DNA of 11,940 bases from an uncultured Eubacterium sp. (lineage in GTDB: Bacteria > Bacillota > Clostridia > Lachnospirales > Lachnospiraceae): NCBI GenBank assembly GCA_900545725.1, contig URAI01000077.1, positions 1-11,940 of the forward strand, written 5' to 3'. Below, piece after piece: positions 6,308 through 11,940 of this stretch (the first letter of the stretch is position 1; each line of letters opens with the position of its first letter). The position numbers were made by a program, and so were the translations under genes. The notes beneath the pieces were generated by a model. It was not told the origin of the DNA and ran no database searches. It worked only from the letters and a program-made list of their open reading frames with translations.

Positions 6308-6496
6308 ACAATCAATTATTCTGACGAAAGGTTCTGATAAAATCTGAACTATTAATATTTATTAATTGAAAATATATAAAGATTACATTATAATTAAAAT
6401 ATATTACTATATGATAATCCTTGACTTTATTTTTTTAGTAAGCGTGGAGCATGAATTTAAGGGTATGTCGGAAGAAATGGAGATTAATGTATATAT

Positions 6497-6934
6497 ATGA
6501 AATACGTTGAAAACGATAAGGAACAGATAAAGAGTGCTGTTCACAATGGTGTTCTTGATGACGAGAGAATGGATGAAGAAAAAGAGCTGGAGAGGGAAAA
6601 GAAGTTATTTGACAAACTGGATAAAAAAAGGCATGAGCGTTTCATAAAAGAACAGCAGAAAGAAAGGGAAAAGTTTATTTTTGTTATTAATGAGATTCTT
6701 ACCGATAATGGTGTGAGCATGCATCAGATTGTATATGATGAGGTCGGAGAAAATGGCATGGTTAAGTTATCGGTAAGAGATCTTATTAATAAAGCGAGTG
6801 AAATAAAAGAAAAAAGAGAGACAGTAAGCCGTATTATTCTTAATGCACAATATTGTAAAAAAGATATTGTTATGGAATTAAGAGCTTATTGCAGAAGACC
6901 TGATATTGGAAGATGGCTCATGAATCAGGCATAA
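6497..6934 (+). CDS. Hypothetical charged coiled-coil protein
   Basis: A 145-residue soluble protein that I do not recognise. Residues 20-60 are extremely rich in Glu, Lys, Asp and Arg and are predicted to form a helix or coiled coil. A more ordered part follows (about 61-110) with L-T-D-N-G-V-S-M-H-Q-I-V-Y-D-E-V, and the C-terminus is basic (C-R-R-P-D-I-G-R-W). There is no signal peptide or membrane segment. The only good ribosome site (GGAG, 6479-6482) is 14 bases from the ATG, which is long, and an in-frame stop at 6485 excludes an earlier start. That same site is well placed for a seven-codon frame at 6487-6510 that overlaps the start. The 3' end overlaps the convergent Crp/Fnr gene by 17 bp. 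A candidate promoter is TTACAT (6383-6388), 16 bases, TACTAT (6405-6410), but it is weak. Confidence 0.6.
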   Translation: MKYVENDKEQIKSAVHNGVLDDERMDEEKELEREKKLFDKLDKKRHERFIKEQQKEREKFIFVINEILTDNGVSMHQIVYDEVGENGMVKLSVRDLINKASEIKEKRETVSRIILNAQYCKKDIVMELRAYCRRPDIGRWLMNQA

Positions 6935-7589
6935 GTATTGTAAAGGCGTTTTTTCTGCAGGAGATAATACCTTTTTTTTGAAGCCTGCTTATTTCACTGC
7001 TTAAGGCACTTCTGTCTACTGACAGAAAATCAGCAAGTTCCTGCCGGTTAAATGGAATATTAAATGTAGGACTGCCAGCTTTCATAGCCTCTGAGGATAG
7101 GTAAGCAAGCAGTTTTTCTTTTATTGTCTTTTTTGAAATGTATTCCATCTTTTTAGTGAGGAGTACATTTTTTTGTGCAATTGTATATAAAAGGTTCTGG
7201 ATAAGTTTTGTATGGAATCCGCACGATGAAGAGCAGGTTGTCAGTATTCTTCGTATATCAAATAACATAACGGTTGTATTATCACTTGCAATAACACTTA
7301 TTTCTGCAGGAAGCTTAGAAAGACAGGCATAGCTTTCAGCATAAAGGCTGCCTGGTGATATTTCGGATATAATAGTGCGGTTTCCCCATATATCTTCTTT
7401 TTCAACTAGTGCAAGTCCTTCAAGTACCATGCCGATTGAGTTTACAGTTTCGCCATTTCTTAAGATATATTCATTTTTTTTATAGAGCATGGTTCTTGCG
7501 TTAAGACATTTTAACATACCCTCTATTTCAGATTCGTTAATTCCATTAAACATATATGTGTTTTTTAACAGGTTTATATATTGTTTCAT
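6918..7589 (-). CDS. Crp/Fnr-family transcriptional regulator
   Basis: A 223-residue DNA-binding regulator. Residues 20-115 form a cyclic-nucleotide-binding-type beta-barrel (Y-K-K-N-E-Y-I-L-R-N-G-E near 36-47; I-S-P-G-S-L-Y-A-E-S near 77-86), followed by a long dimer helix (about 120-150). A Crp-type winged helix ends the protein, with F-N-R-Q-E-L-A-D-F-L-S-V-D-R-S-A-L-S-S-E-I-S-R-L (180-203) as the helix-turn-helix. The cAMP phosphate-binding signature of enteric CRP is not present, and the cysteines (28, 89, 119, 123) do not match the FNR iron-sulfur pattern, so the effector is unknown. Two GGAG sites lie ahead of the start on the minus strand. It is convergent with the coiled-coil gene and divergent from the Agr locus, so it might act on the shared region 7590-7955. 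That is inference. Confidence 0.88.
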   Translation of the reverse strand: MKQYINLLKNTYMFNGINESEIEGMLKCLNARTMLYKKNEYILRNGETVNSIGMVLEGLALVEKEDIWGNRTIISEISPGSLYAESYACLSKLPAEISVIASDNTTVMLFDIRRILTTCSSSCGFHTKLIQNLLYTIAQKNVLLTKKMEYISKKTIKEKLLAYLSSEAMKAGSPTFNIPFNRQELADFLSVDRSALSSEISRLQKKGIISCRKNAFTILMPDS

Positions 7590-7835
7590 ACTTTATCTCC
7601 ACTCCGTAGACATTTTTAATGCCTTACTAATACTTTAATCATATTTTATCATAAACTCAGTATTATATGTGTTATACTTAATAGTAATATTAATAAATAA
7701 TATGGTTTTTAATAAGACTTTTAATAATACTTTAACATTTTTGTGCTATAGTGTGCTAAAAATAGTATTATATTACCAGGTTATGTTATATTATAATTAC
7801 TATTAACGTATCGATGTGAACAATGATGAATATTT
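7590..7835. promoter_or_regulatory. Divergent intergenic region between the Crp/Fnr gene and the Agr locus
   Basis: No gene is visible. The region is very AT-rich. TAATACTTTAA occurs exactly twice, at 7628-7638 and 7725-7735, which may be protein-binding sites. A minus-strand TATAAT at 7662-7667 could serve the Crp/Fnr gene. For the plus strand, TTGTGC (7741-7746) with TATTAT (7766-7771) is possible but its 19-base spacer is long. Start sites cannot be fixed from sequence. The leader of the LytTR gene from this region would include repeat copy B. Confidence 0.35.
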
Positions 7836-7955
7836 ATAAATGAACTGGCTGTTTGTGTTGCAGGTGCCACAAATCAGCTTTTAGCGCATAGTCAAATCTG
7901 ACATTTGACCAGCGGTTTTCCAGTATTAGAAAAAGCCTGCGGAATGGGGATTAAG
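7836..7955 (+). repeat. 120-nt dispersed element, copy B; candidate structured RNA leader
   Basis: This is the second copy of the element at 5629-5748, in the same orientation and about the same length, and it ends one base before the ATG of the LytTR regulator. The first stem is GCTGTTTGTG with CACAAATCAGC (7848-7878, one bulged T). The second is GTCAAAT/ATTTGAC (7891-7909), whose 3' arm differs from copy A but still pairs with the conserved 5' arm. The third stem of copy A is degenerate here. The ribosome site GGGGA (7946-7950) sits in the 3' end, so folding could affect translation. The function is inference. Confidence 0.7.
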
Positions 7956-8666
7956 ATGGTTAGATTTGCAATATGTGATGATGAAGCCTCATATTTGAAT
8001 TATATGACTAATATTTTTAAGGAGTCTTATAAAAGATGCAGTGATGGCAAAGATGAGGTGGAATGTATATTATATGAATCTGGTGATGAGCTGCTGAAAA
8101 ATTATATCAATGATAAAATAGATGTTGTATTTATGGATATAGAGTGTGGTGACAGGTTAGGCTTTGATATTGCAAAGGAGCTTGTTAAGATTACAAAAAA
8201 TCCCGGAATAGTATATATGACTAATTATACAAGCTATATTACGCAGGCATTTGTATGCAGACCTCTTGGATTTATATCAAAAAAAAATATAAGCCGTGAT
8301 ATTGATTATACAATGGCAAATGTAGCTGAATATCTTGAAGAGATTAAACGTGTAATAATATTCCATGATGGAACAAAAGAACTGGTGGTTAATGTTAATA
8401 AGATTAAAGCTGTCAATGTATTTAATCACAGGCTTGATATAAGCCTTACAGACAGAAATATAAACATAGCAGGACAGTTATCTGACTGTGAAAAAGCACT
8501 TCTTGATTATGGTTTTATAAAGATATCAAGGGGAACTATTATAAATGCCAAATATATAACAAGCATAGTGCGTTGTGATGTATATATGGATGAAGATAAG
8601 TATAGAATAAGCCGTGAACGTGTAAAGGATGTATATGCAGCTTGGTCACTTGCGGATATGGTATGA
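7956..8666 (+). CDS. LytTR-family response regulator, AgrA-like
   Basis: Cytoplasmic DNA-binding response regulator of 236 residues, partner of the next gene's kinase. The receiver domain (1-120) has the acidic pair D8-D9, the phospho-acceptor D61 in V-V-F-M-D-I-E, T89 in Y-M-T-N and K109 or K110. The LytTR domain (about 135-236) shows G-Q-L-S-D-C-E-K-A-L-L-D-Y-G-F-I-K-I-S-R-G-T-I-I-N, the typical core of this fold. I place the start at 7956 because the protein then opens M-V-R-F-A-I-C-D-D-E, the standard receiver start, with GGGGA ahead. The frame stays open back to 7905, but that part lies inside repeat copy B and shows no receiver-like sequence. The stop is 12 bp from the kinase start. Direct repeats before agrB are its likely binding sites, as in Agr autoregulation. 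Confidence 0.9.
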   Translation: MVRFAICDDEASYLNYMTNIFKESYKRCSDGKDEVECILYESGDELLKNYINDKIDVVFMDIECGDRLGFDIAKELVKITKNPGIVYMTNYTSYITQAFVCRPLGFISKKNISRDIDYTMANVAEYLEEIKRVIIFHDGTKELVVNVNKIKAVNVFNHRLDISLTDRNINIAGQLSDCEKALLDYGFIKISRGTIINAKYITSIVRCDVYMDEDKYRISRERVKDVYAAWSLADMV

Positions 8667-8678
8667 TGGGGGTGGCTG

Positions 8679-10031
8679 ATGGCATTAGAAATATTTGATC
8701 TGGCAGTTAATATTTTTCAGAGTATCTTTGTGTCATATTATCTTGTTGAGTGTCTTGGAGTAAAAAATAAAAATATTAATAAGATTATAACATATATGAC
8801 AGGATTTATGGTTACATTGGTATATCTTGAAATAATACGATATAAAACGGATTTTGAAAGCTTTGGAATATTTATTTATCTGTTTATATCTATGATGTTT
8901 AGCATTGTAATGCTTGGAGGAACAATAGCAGAAAAGGCATTTTATAATATACTGCTTCTTGGAATTATTGTATTTTCAGCGGTTATGGGAACCGGTGTTA
9001 TAGGACTTATTGCAAGAAAAGACAATATGATTATAGTTTCAGATACAGGTATTTATTATGTTATGGCATGTATGACAGCACAGGTGTGCCTTGTATTATT
9101 TGCCATATATATAATAAAGATAAAGAAAAAGTTTGCAAAAATACAGGATACAAGATATATGCTGGTGGCATCTGTAATTCCATTGATATCTGTAGCTGTC
9201 TGCTGTTTTATTCTATATAATGATTACCAGAATTATAATATCAGGATGATGTTTACACTGCTTGCCATGCTTGGGATAATTATTCTTAATATAATAAGCT
9301 TTATACTGATGATATTTGAACATAAAGTATATAATGAAAAGATAAGAAGTGAAGTTCTTATAGAGGCGTACAGACAGAAGGAGTACGATGTTGAACAGAT
9401 AAAGCAGTTAAAAAATGAGACGGATAAGACCAGACATGAAGTGCAAAAGATAATGCTGCTTTTAGATGAACTTATAAGCGACAAAAAGTATGATAAGGCG
9501 GCAGTATTTCTTGATGAATTTATAAAAGATAAAAATCTTAAGCAGGAACAGATGGTATATACTGATAATATAATATTGAATTATCTTCTTAACAGAAAGC
9601 TTGAACAGTGCCTTACATCAGGTATTAATATGCATTGCTTTGTAAGTGGTGTAATAGATGGAATAAAGGATGTTGATTTATATGTCCTGGTAGGCAATCT
9701 TCTTGATAATGCAATAGAGGCAGCAATAAAAACAGATGAAAAAAGAGCAGAGATACGAATATATGCTGATGAAAAATCAATAAGATTAGAAATTGGTAAT
9801 TCAACTGATAATGATGTGTTTAAGAATAATCCGTTATTTAAGACGACTAAAGCAGATAGCAGCATGCATGGTTATGGTATAAATAATATTATGGATACAG
9901 TAAAAAAATACGATGGAATTATAAAATATAAGATGAAATTAAAAAATGTTATGATATGTAATGTTGTTATTGCAAAAAAGTCAGATGGATTTAATGAAAA
10001 AAAAGAACAGGATATAATGGAAAATTGTTAA
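8679..10031 (+). CDS. Membrane sensor histidine kinase, AgrC-like (GHKL/HPK10)
   Basis: Peptide-sensing kinase of 450 residues. The first 215 residues are strongly hydrophobic with about six membrane segments, as in AgrC-type receptors of cyclic peptides. A helical linker follows, with T-R-H-E-V-Q-K-I-M (251-259), where H253 is the likely phosphorylated His. The ATPase part has the N-box N-L-L-D-N-A-I-E-A (340-348) and the G-box H-G-Y-G-I-N-N-I (397-404), the short GHKL form lacking a usual dimerisation domain. A GGGGG run just after the regulator stop serves as ribosome site, and the 12-bp gap shows co-transcription with the regulator. A terminator-like hairpin follows, and agrBD has its own promoter. 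The agrB and agrD genes downstream make an autoinducer receptor role likely. Ligand specificity cannot be read from sequence. Confidence 0.9.
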   Translation: MALEIFDLAVNIFQSIFVSYYLVECLGVKNKNINKIITYMTGFMVTLVYLEIIRYKTDFESFGIFIYLFISMMFSIVMLGGTIAEKAFYNILLLGIIVFSAVMGTGVIGLIARKDNMIIVSDTGIYYVMACMTAQVCLVLFAIYIIKIKKKFAKIQDTRYMLVASVIPLISVAVCCFILYNDYQNYNIRMMFTLLAMLGIIILNIISFILMIFEHKVYNEKIRSEVLIEAYRQKEYDVEQIKQLKNETDKTRHEVQKIMLLLDELISDKKYDKAAVFLDEFIKDKNLKQEQMVYTDNIILNYLLNRKLEQCLTSGINMHCFVSGVIDGIKDVDLYVLVGNLLDNAIEAAIKTDEKRAEIRIYADEKSIRLEIGNSTDNDVFKNNPLFKTTKADSSMHGYGINNIMDTVKKYDGIIKYKMKLKNVMICNVVIAKKSDGFNEKKEQDIMENC

Positions 10032-10041
10032 AAAAATAACG

Positions 10042-10069
10042 AAAATGTGGCAAAAACAGCCATTTTTTT
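10042..10069 (+). terminator. Weak terminator after the sensor kinase
   Basis: TGGC (10048-10051) pairs with GCCA (10059-10062), and the flanking A-run and a seven-T run extend the stem with one mismatch. It would reduce read-through from the kinase gene into agrB. It shares the 16-mer CAAAAACAGCCATTTT with the pstA terminator (5435-5450). Confidence 0.5.
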
Positions 10070-10070
10070 A

Positions 10071-10103
10071 CAATTCACGCAGAAACTCAACAGTTCACGC
10101 AAA
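10071..10103 (+). promoter_or_regulatory. Direct repeat, probable LytTR (AgrA-like) operator
   Basis: CAATTCACGCAGA (10071-10083) and CAGTTCACGCAAA (10091-10103) are repeated 20 bp apart, ending five bases before the putative -35. LytTR regulators bind paired direct repeats about two helical turns apart, and the CAGTT core resembles the VirR box of Clostridium perfringens. The position before agrB fits autoinduction by the regulator at 7956-8666. Binding itself is inferred. Confidence 0.7.
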
Positions 10104-10108
10104 GTGTA

Positions 10109-10136
10109 TTGAATAATTAAAAAAAGCGGTTATACT
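10109..10136 (+). promoter_or_regulatory. Putative agrBD promoter
   Basis: TTGAAT (10109-10114), a 16-base spacer and TATACT (10131-10136). It lies just downstream of the direct repeat and about 36 bp ahead of the agrB ATG, so transcription would start near 10143. A separate promoter makes agrBD independent of the regulator-kinase transcript. Confidence 0.65.
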
Positions 10137-10171
10137 TATAGCTAAGTGATGATTACGAGGGGGGACAACGT

Positions 10172-10792
10172 ATGGTTCATACATTAGCTGAGGGTATAAC
10201 TGCTTTTTTATTAAAAAGGACACCGCCAAAAGAAGAAAGCGAAATATACACATATGGAATTGAGCTTATAATATCAGGACTTTTGGGAGCAGTACTTGTG
10301 ATATTAGCAGGTTGTATAATAAATATGCCATTATATAGCATTATATATCTTGCAGTGATTATTCCTGTAAGAATGTATACCGGAGGGTATCATGCCGATT
10401 CGAGGATTATATGTAATATCGTATTTGTCGGATCATTTATATGCACGATATGTTTTACACAGTTTTGCTTAAATAATGATTTATCGGGATTGATGTGGTT
10501 ATTGGATGTTATGGCACTTCTTATTATTTGCAGGTTTGCACCATTGGAGAATCATAATAAATCGCTTACAGAGGAAGAAAAGTGCAGGTATAAGACAATA
10601 AGTATAGTTACATATATAGCAATAATGTCTGTATCAATATGTCTGGATATAACAGGCAGAATCTTATGTGTGGGGAATCAGAACATTTATAGTAAGATGA
10701 GCCTTTATATTAATAGTATTCAGATTCTTATAGCAGTTTTACTGCTGGTGGGGATTGGAAAGGAGAGATTATCACATGAAAAAGGTATATGA
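10172..10792 (+). CDS. agrB: AgrB-family membrane cysteine endopeptidase
   Basis: Integral membrane peptidase of 206 residues that cuts the AgrD precursor and helps cyclise the signal. The family signature R-M-Y-T-G-G-Y-H-A-D lies at 67-76. The catalytic pair is likely H74 and C81, seven residues apart, the same spacing as H77 and C84 of Staphylococcus aureus AgrB. Hydrophobic segments lie around 31-50, 52-68, 82-97, 104-121, 142-162 and 178-198, and the length is typical. A GAGGGGGG site supports the ATG. The gene overlaps agrD by 17 bp, so the pair is translated together. It follows its own LytTR-type operator and promoter. The assignment is firm from signature, length and neighbours. Confidence 0.93.
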   Translation: MVHTLAEGITAFLLKRTPPKEESEIYTYGIELIISGLLGAVLVILAGCIINMPLYSIIYLAVIIPVRMYTGGYHADSRIICNIVFVGSFICTICFTQFCLNNDLSGLMWLLDVMALLIICRFAPLENHNKSLTEEEKCRYKTISIVTYIAIMSVSICLDITGRILCVGNQNIYSKMSLYINSIQILIAVLLLVGIGKERLSHEKGI

Positions 10793-10913
10793 AGCGATTG
10801 CAGCAGTGGCAGCAAAGACAGCTAAGGCAGCTGGTAATTCAGCATCATTTTTTGGTGTATATCAGCCTGTAGAGCCACAGTCTTTAAAAAAGACATCTAA
10901 GAAGGATAAATAA
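10776..10913 (+). CDS. agrD: AgrD-type autoinducing peptide precursor with predicted Ser-lactone core
   Basis: A 45-residue precursor peptide, the substrate of AgrB. It has an amphipathic Ala/Lys-rich N-terminal helix (1-20), a core region N-S-A-S-F-F-G-V-Y (21-29), and the conserved AgrD leader-tail Q-P-V-E-P-Q-S-L (30-37), then a basic end. The P-x-x-P-x-x-L tail is diagnostic for AgrD. Lined up on that tail with Clostridium perfringens AgrD (core C-L-W-F-T), the ring-closing Cys is replaced by S24. The predicted ring is S24 to V28, closed as a lactone; the exact C-terminal cut, at V28 or Y29, is inference. GGAGAG lies about eight bases ahead of the ATG, inside the end of agrB. A strong terminator follows within 75 bp, so agrB and agrD form the whole unit. 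Confidence 0.85.
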   Translation: MKKVYEAIAAVAAKTAKAAGNSASFFGVYQPVEPQSLKKTSKKDK

Positions 10914-10987
10914 TTAATTGATACTATATTATAATCAGGAATAATTATTTATCATGTATGAATAGGGGACCAGTCGGAAATGTATTT

Positions 10988-11040
10988 AAGGAAGTTATCT
11001 GTTTGTGGGGATGAAGACAGATAGCTTCCTTATTTCTTTT
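10988..11040 (+). terminator. Strong terminator after agrD
   Basis: AAGGAAGTTATCTGT (10988-11002) pairs with ACAGATAGCTTCCTT (11017-11031) over 15 bases with a single G-T wobble. ATTTCTTTTT follows. It ends the agrBD unit and separates it from pflB. Confidence 0.9.
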
Positions 11041-11203
11041 TAATGGAAACTAAAACTAAAGATTAGTAAAAATAAATTGTCTTTTTTGACAAAGTTTTAC
11101 TGTATTTGATACATAATTTCAAGAAATTGTATTTAATCAAATACTCTTGAAAAGTCACTTGATTTTAATAGATATAGATGTTATTATGGTCATTGTAAAG
11201 AAA
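11041..11203. promoter_or_regulatory. Upstream regulatory region of pflB with two inverted repeats
   Basis: TTGTC-N6-GACAA (11077-11092) is a short operator-like inverted repeat. A larger imperfect one spans 11103-11143, with outer arms TATTTGAT/ATCAAATA and inner arms AATTTC/GAAATT. Neither is followed by a T-run, so neither looks like a terminator. Redox regulators such as Rex often bind near pfl genes, but these repeats do not match the usual TTGTTAA-N4-TTAACAA form closely. No gene is visible in this stretch. Confidence 0.4.
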
Positions 11204-11232
11204 TTGTTACATAATTGTCAAAGTGTTATAGA
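11204..11232 (+). promoter_or_regulatory. Putative pflB promoter
   Basis: TTGTTA (11204-11209), a 17-base spacer and TATAGA (11227-11232), with TG and one base directly ahead forming an extended -10. The expected start near 11239 gives an 80-nt leader. The leader holds the palindrome TGTATACA (11266-11273). Confidence 0.55.
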
Positions 11233-11318
11233 CGATTTTGCATGACTTTTTTTTTGAGGACATTATGTATACAATGTACAAATAGTAATACAATATATTA
11301 TATAGGAGGAAGTTACAG

Positions 11319-11940
11319 ATGTTACAGAAGGAACAGTGGAACGGTTTCAAGGGCAGACTTTGGAAAGAAGAAATCAATGTAAGAGATTTCGTTCAGAACA
11401 ACTATAAGCCATATGATGGCAATGAAAGCTTCTTAGAGGGCCCAACAGAAGCAACTAACAAGCTTTGGGGCAGACTTCAGGAATTACAGAAAGAAGAAAG
11501 AGCTAAGGGCGGCGTTCTGGATATGGAAACAGAAGTTGTTGCCGGTCTTACAGCATATGGTCCTGGATATATAGATGAATCAATGAAAGATCTTGAACAG
11601 GTTGTAGGTCTTCAGACAGATAAGCCTTTAAAGAGAGCTTTTATGCCTTATGGTGGTATTAAGATGGCAGAAGAATCTTGCAAGAACTATGGTTATGAGC
11701 CAAGTCCTGAATTACACAAGATCTTTACAGAATATCATAAGACACACAATCAGGGTGTTTTCGATGCTTACACACCAGAGATAAGAAAGGCTCGTCACAG
11801 CCACATCATCACAGGTCTTCCAGATACTTATGGTCGTGGACGTATCGTAGGTGACTACAGAAGAGTTGCTCTTTATGGTATTGATTTCCTTATGGAAGAA
11901 AAGAAGAAGGATCACGCTAACTGTGGTTGTGGAACAATGA
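11319..11940 (+). CDS. pflB: Pyruvate formate-lyase (formate C-acetyltransferase), 5' part
   Basis: Glycyl-radical enzyme that converts pyruvate and CoA to acetyl-CoA and formate in anaerobic metabolism. Only the first 207 codons are present; the gene runs off the window. The visible part matches the start of the family: W-x-G-F-K-G-R-L-W near 8-16, V-R-D-F-V-Q-N-N-Y near 21-29, Y-G-G-I-K-M-A near 110-116 and I-I-T-G-L-P-D-T-Y-G-R-G-R-I-V-G-D-Y-R-R near 164-183. The active-site cysteines and the glycyl-radical Gly lie beyond the window. AGGAGGA at 11304-11310 is a near-perfect ribosome site eight bases from the ATG. Codon use is less AT-biased than in the rest of the window, consistent with high expression. 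It forms a separate unit from the Agr locus. Confidence 0.95.
   Translation, partial: MLQKEQWNGFKGRLWKEEINVRDFVQNNYKPYDGNESFLEGPTEATNKLWGRLQELQKEERAKGGVLDMETEVVAGLTAYGPGYIDESMKDLEQVVGLQTDKPLKRAFMPYGGIKMAEESCKNYGYEPSPELHKIFTEYHKTHNQGVFDAYTPEIRKARHSHIITGLPDTYGRGRIVGDYRRVALYGIDFLMEEKKKDHANCGCGTM

Noticed and set aside
6331..6349. Terminator after the DUF2500-like gene (GTTCTGAT/ATCTGAAC)
   Set aside because: The stem has a central T-T mismatch and the tail is only AT-rich, not a T-run. It is possible but too weak to list.
7905..7955. N-terminal extension of the LytTR regulator
   Set aside because: The 17 extra codons lie inside repeat copy B, and the receiver domain begins cleanly at 7956 with its own GGGGA site.
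11077..11092. Firm assignment as a Rex site
   Set aside because: Only the outer TTG and CAA agree with the usual clostridial Rex motif; the inner bases and spacing do not fit well, so I leave the regulator open.

Overview
The window looks like chromosome from an AT-rich, low-GC Gram-positive anaerobe, most likely a Lachnospiraceae-type Clostridia. The reasons are the codon and base bias, strong GGAGG-type ribosome binding sites, SipW-type secretion signals, a PhoP-style TT(A/T)ACA box array, an Agr-type quorum-sensing locus, and a pyruvate formate-lyase gene with codon use suggesting high expression. The family placement is an inference from style and gene content. No species can be named from the sequence alone.

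Layout. (1) 131-2340: three tandem, related, SipW-dependent secreted proteins of the TasA/camelysin type, ending in a clear terminator. No SipW peptidase gene is visible in the window. (2) 2341-5492: a phosphate-uptake operon. A tandem PHO-box array and a leader with four small hairpins precede pstS, pstC and pstA, and a strong terminator closes the unit with no pstB or phoU. The PstS is unusual: its two half-domains are in circularly permuted order, with the C-terminal half of a normal PstS placed directly after the lipoprotein signal. (3) 5493-7589: a small membrane protein with a DUF2500-like domain, a charged coiled-coil protein of unknown function, and a convergent Crp/Fnr-family regulator. 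(4) 7836-10913: an Agr-type quorum-sensing locus in the order response regulator, histidine kinase, agrB, agrD. The 45-residue agrD is a short gene, found by reading past the end of agrB. Its predicted signal core has Ser where most AgrD proteins have Cys, so a lactone rather than a thiolactone is expected. A 20-bp-spaced direct repeat just upstream of the agrB promoter looks like the LytTR regulator's own operator. (5) 10914-11940: a strong terminator, a regulatory region with inverted repeats, and the 5' part of pflB, which runs off the end.

Two copies of a roughly 120-nt element lie at 5629-5748 and 7836-7955, in the same orientation. One is in the leader of the DUF2500-like gene. The other ends exactly at the start codon of the LytTR regulator. 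They share hairpins whose pairing is kept although the sequence has changed. I do not recognise the family, and it is the best candidate here for an undescribed regulatory RNA or small dispersed element.

How the parts work together. The secreted proteins probably form a surface or matrix layer. The Pst genes import phosphate when it is scarce, but need an ATPase from elsewhere. The Agr locus forms a feedback loop: AgrB matures the AgrD peptide, the kinase senses it, and the LytTR regulator activates agrBD through the upstream repeats. PflB serves anaerobic pyruvate metabolism and starts a separate unit.
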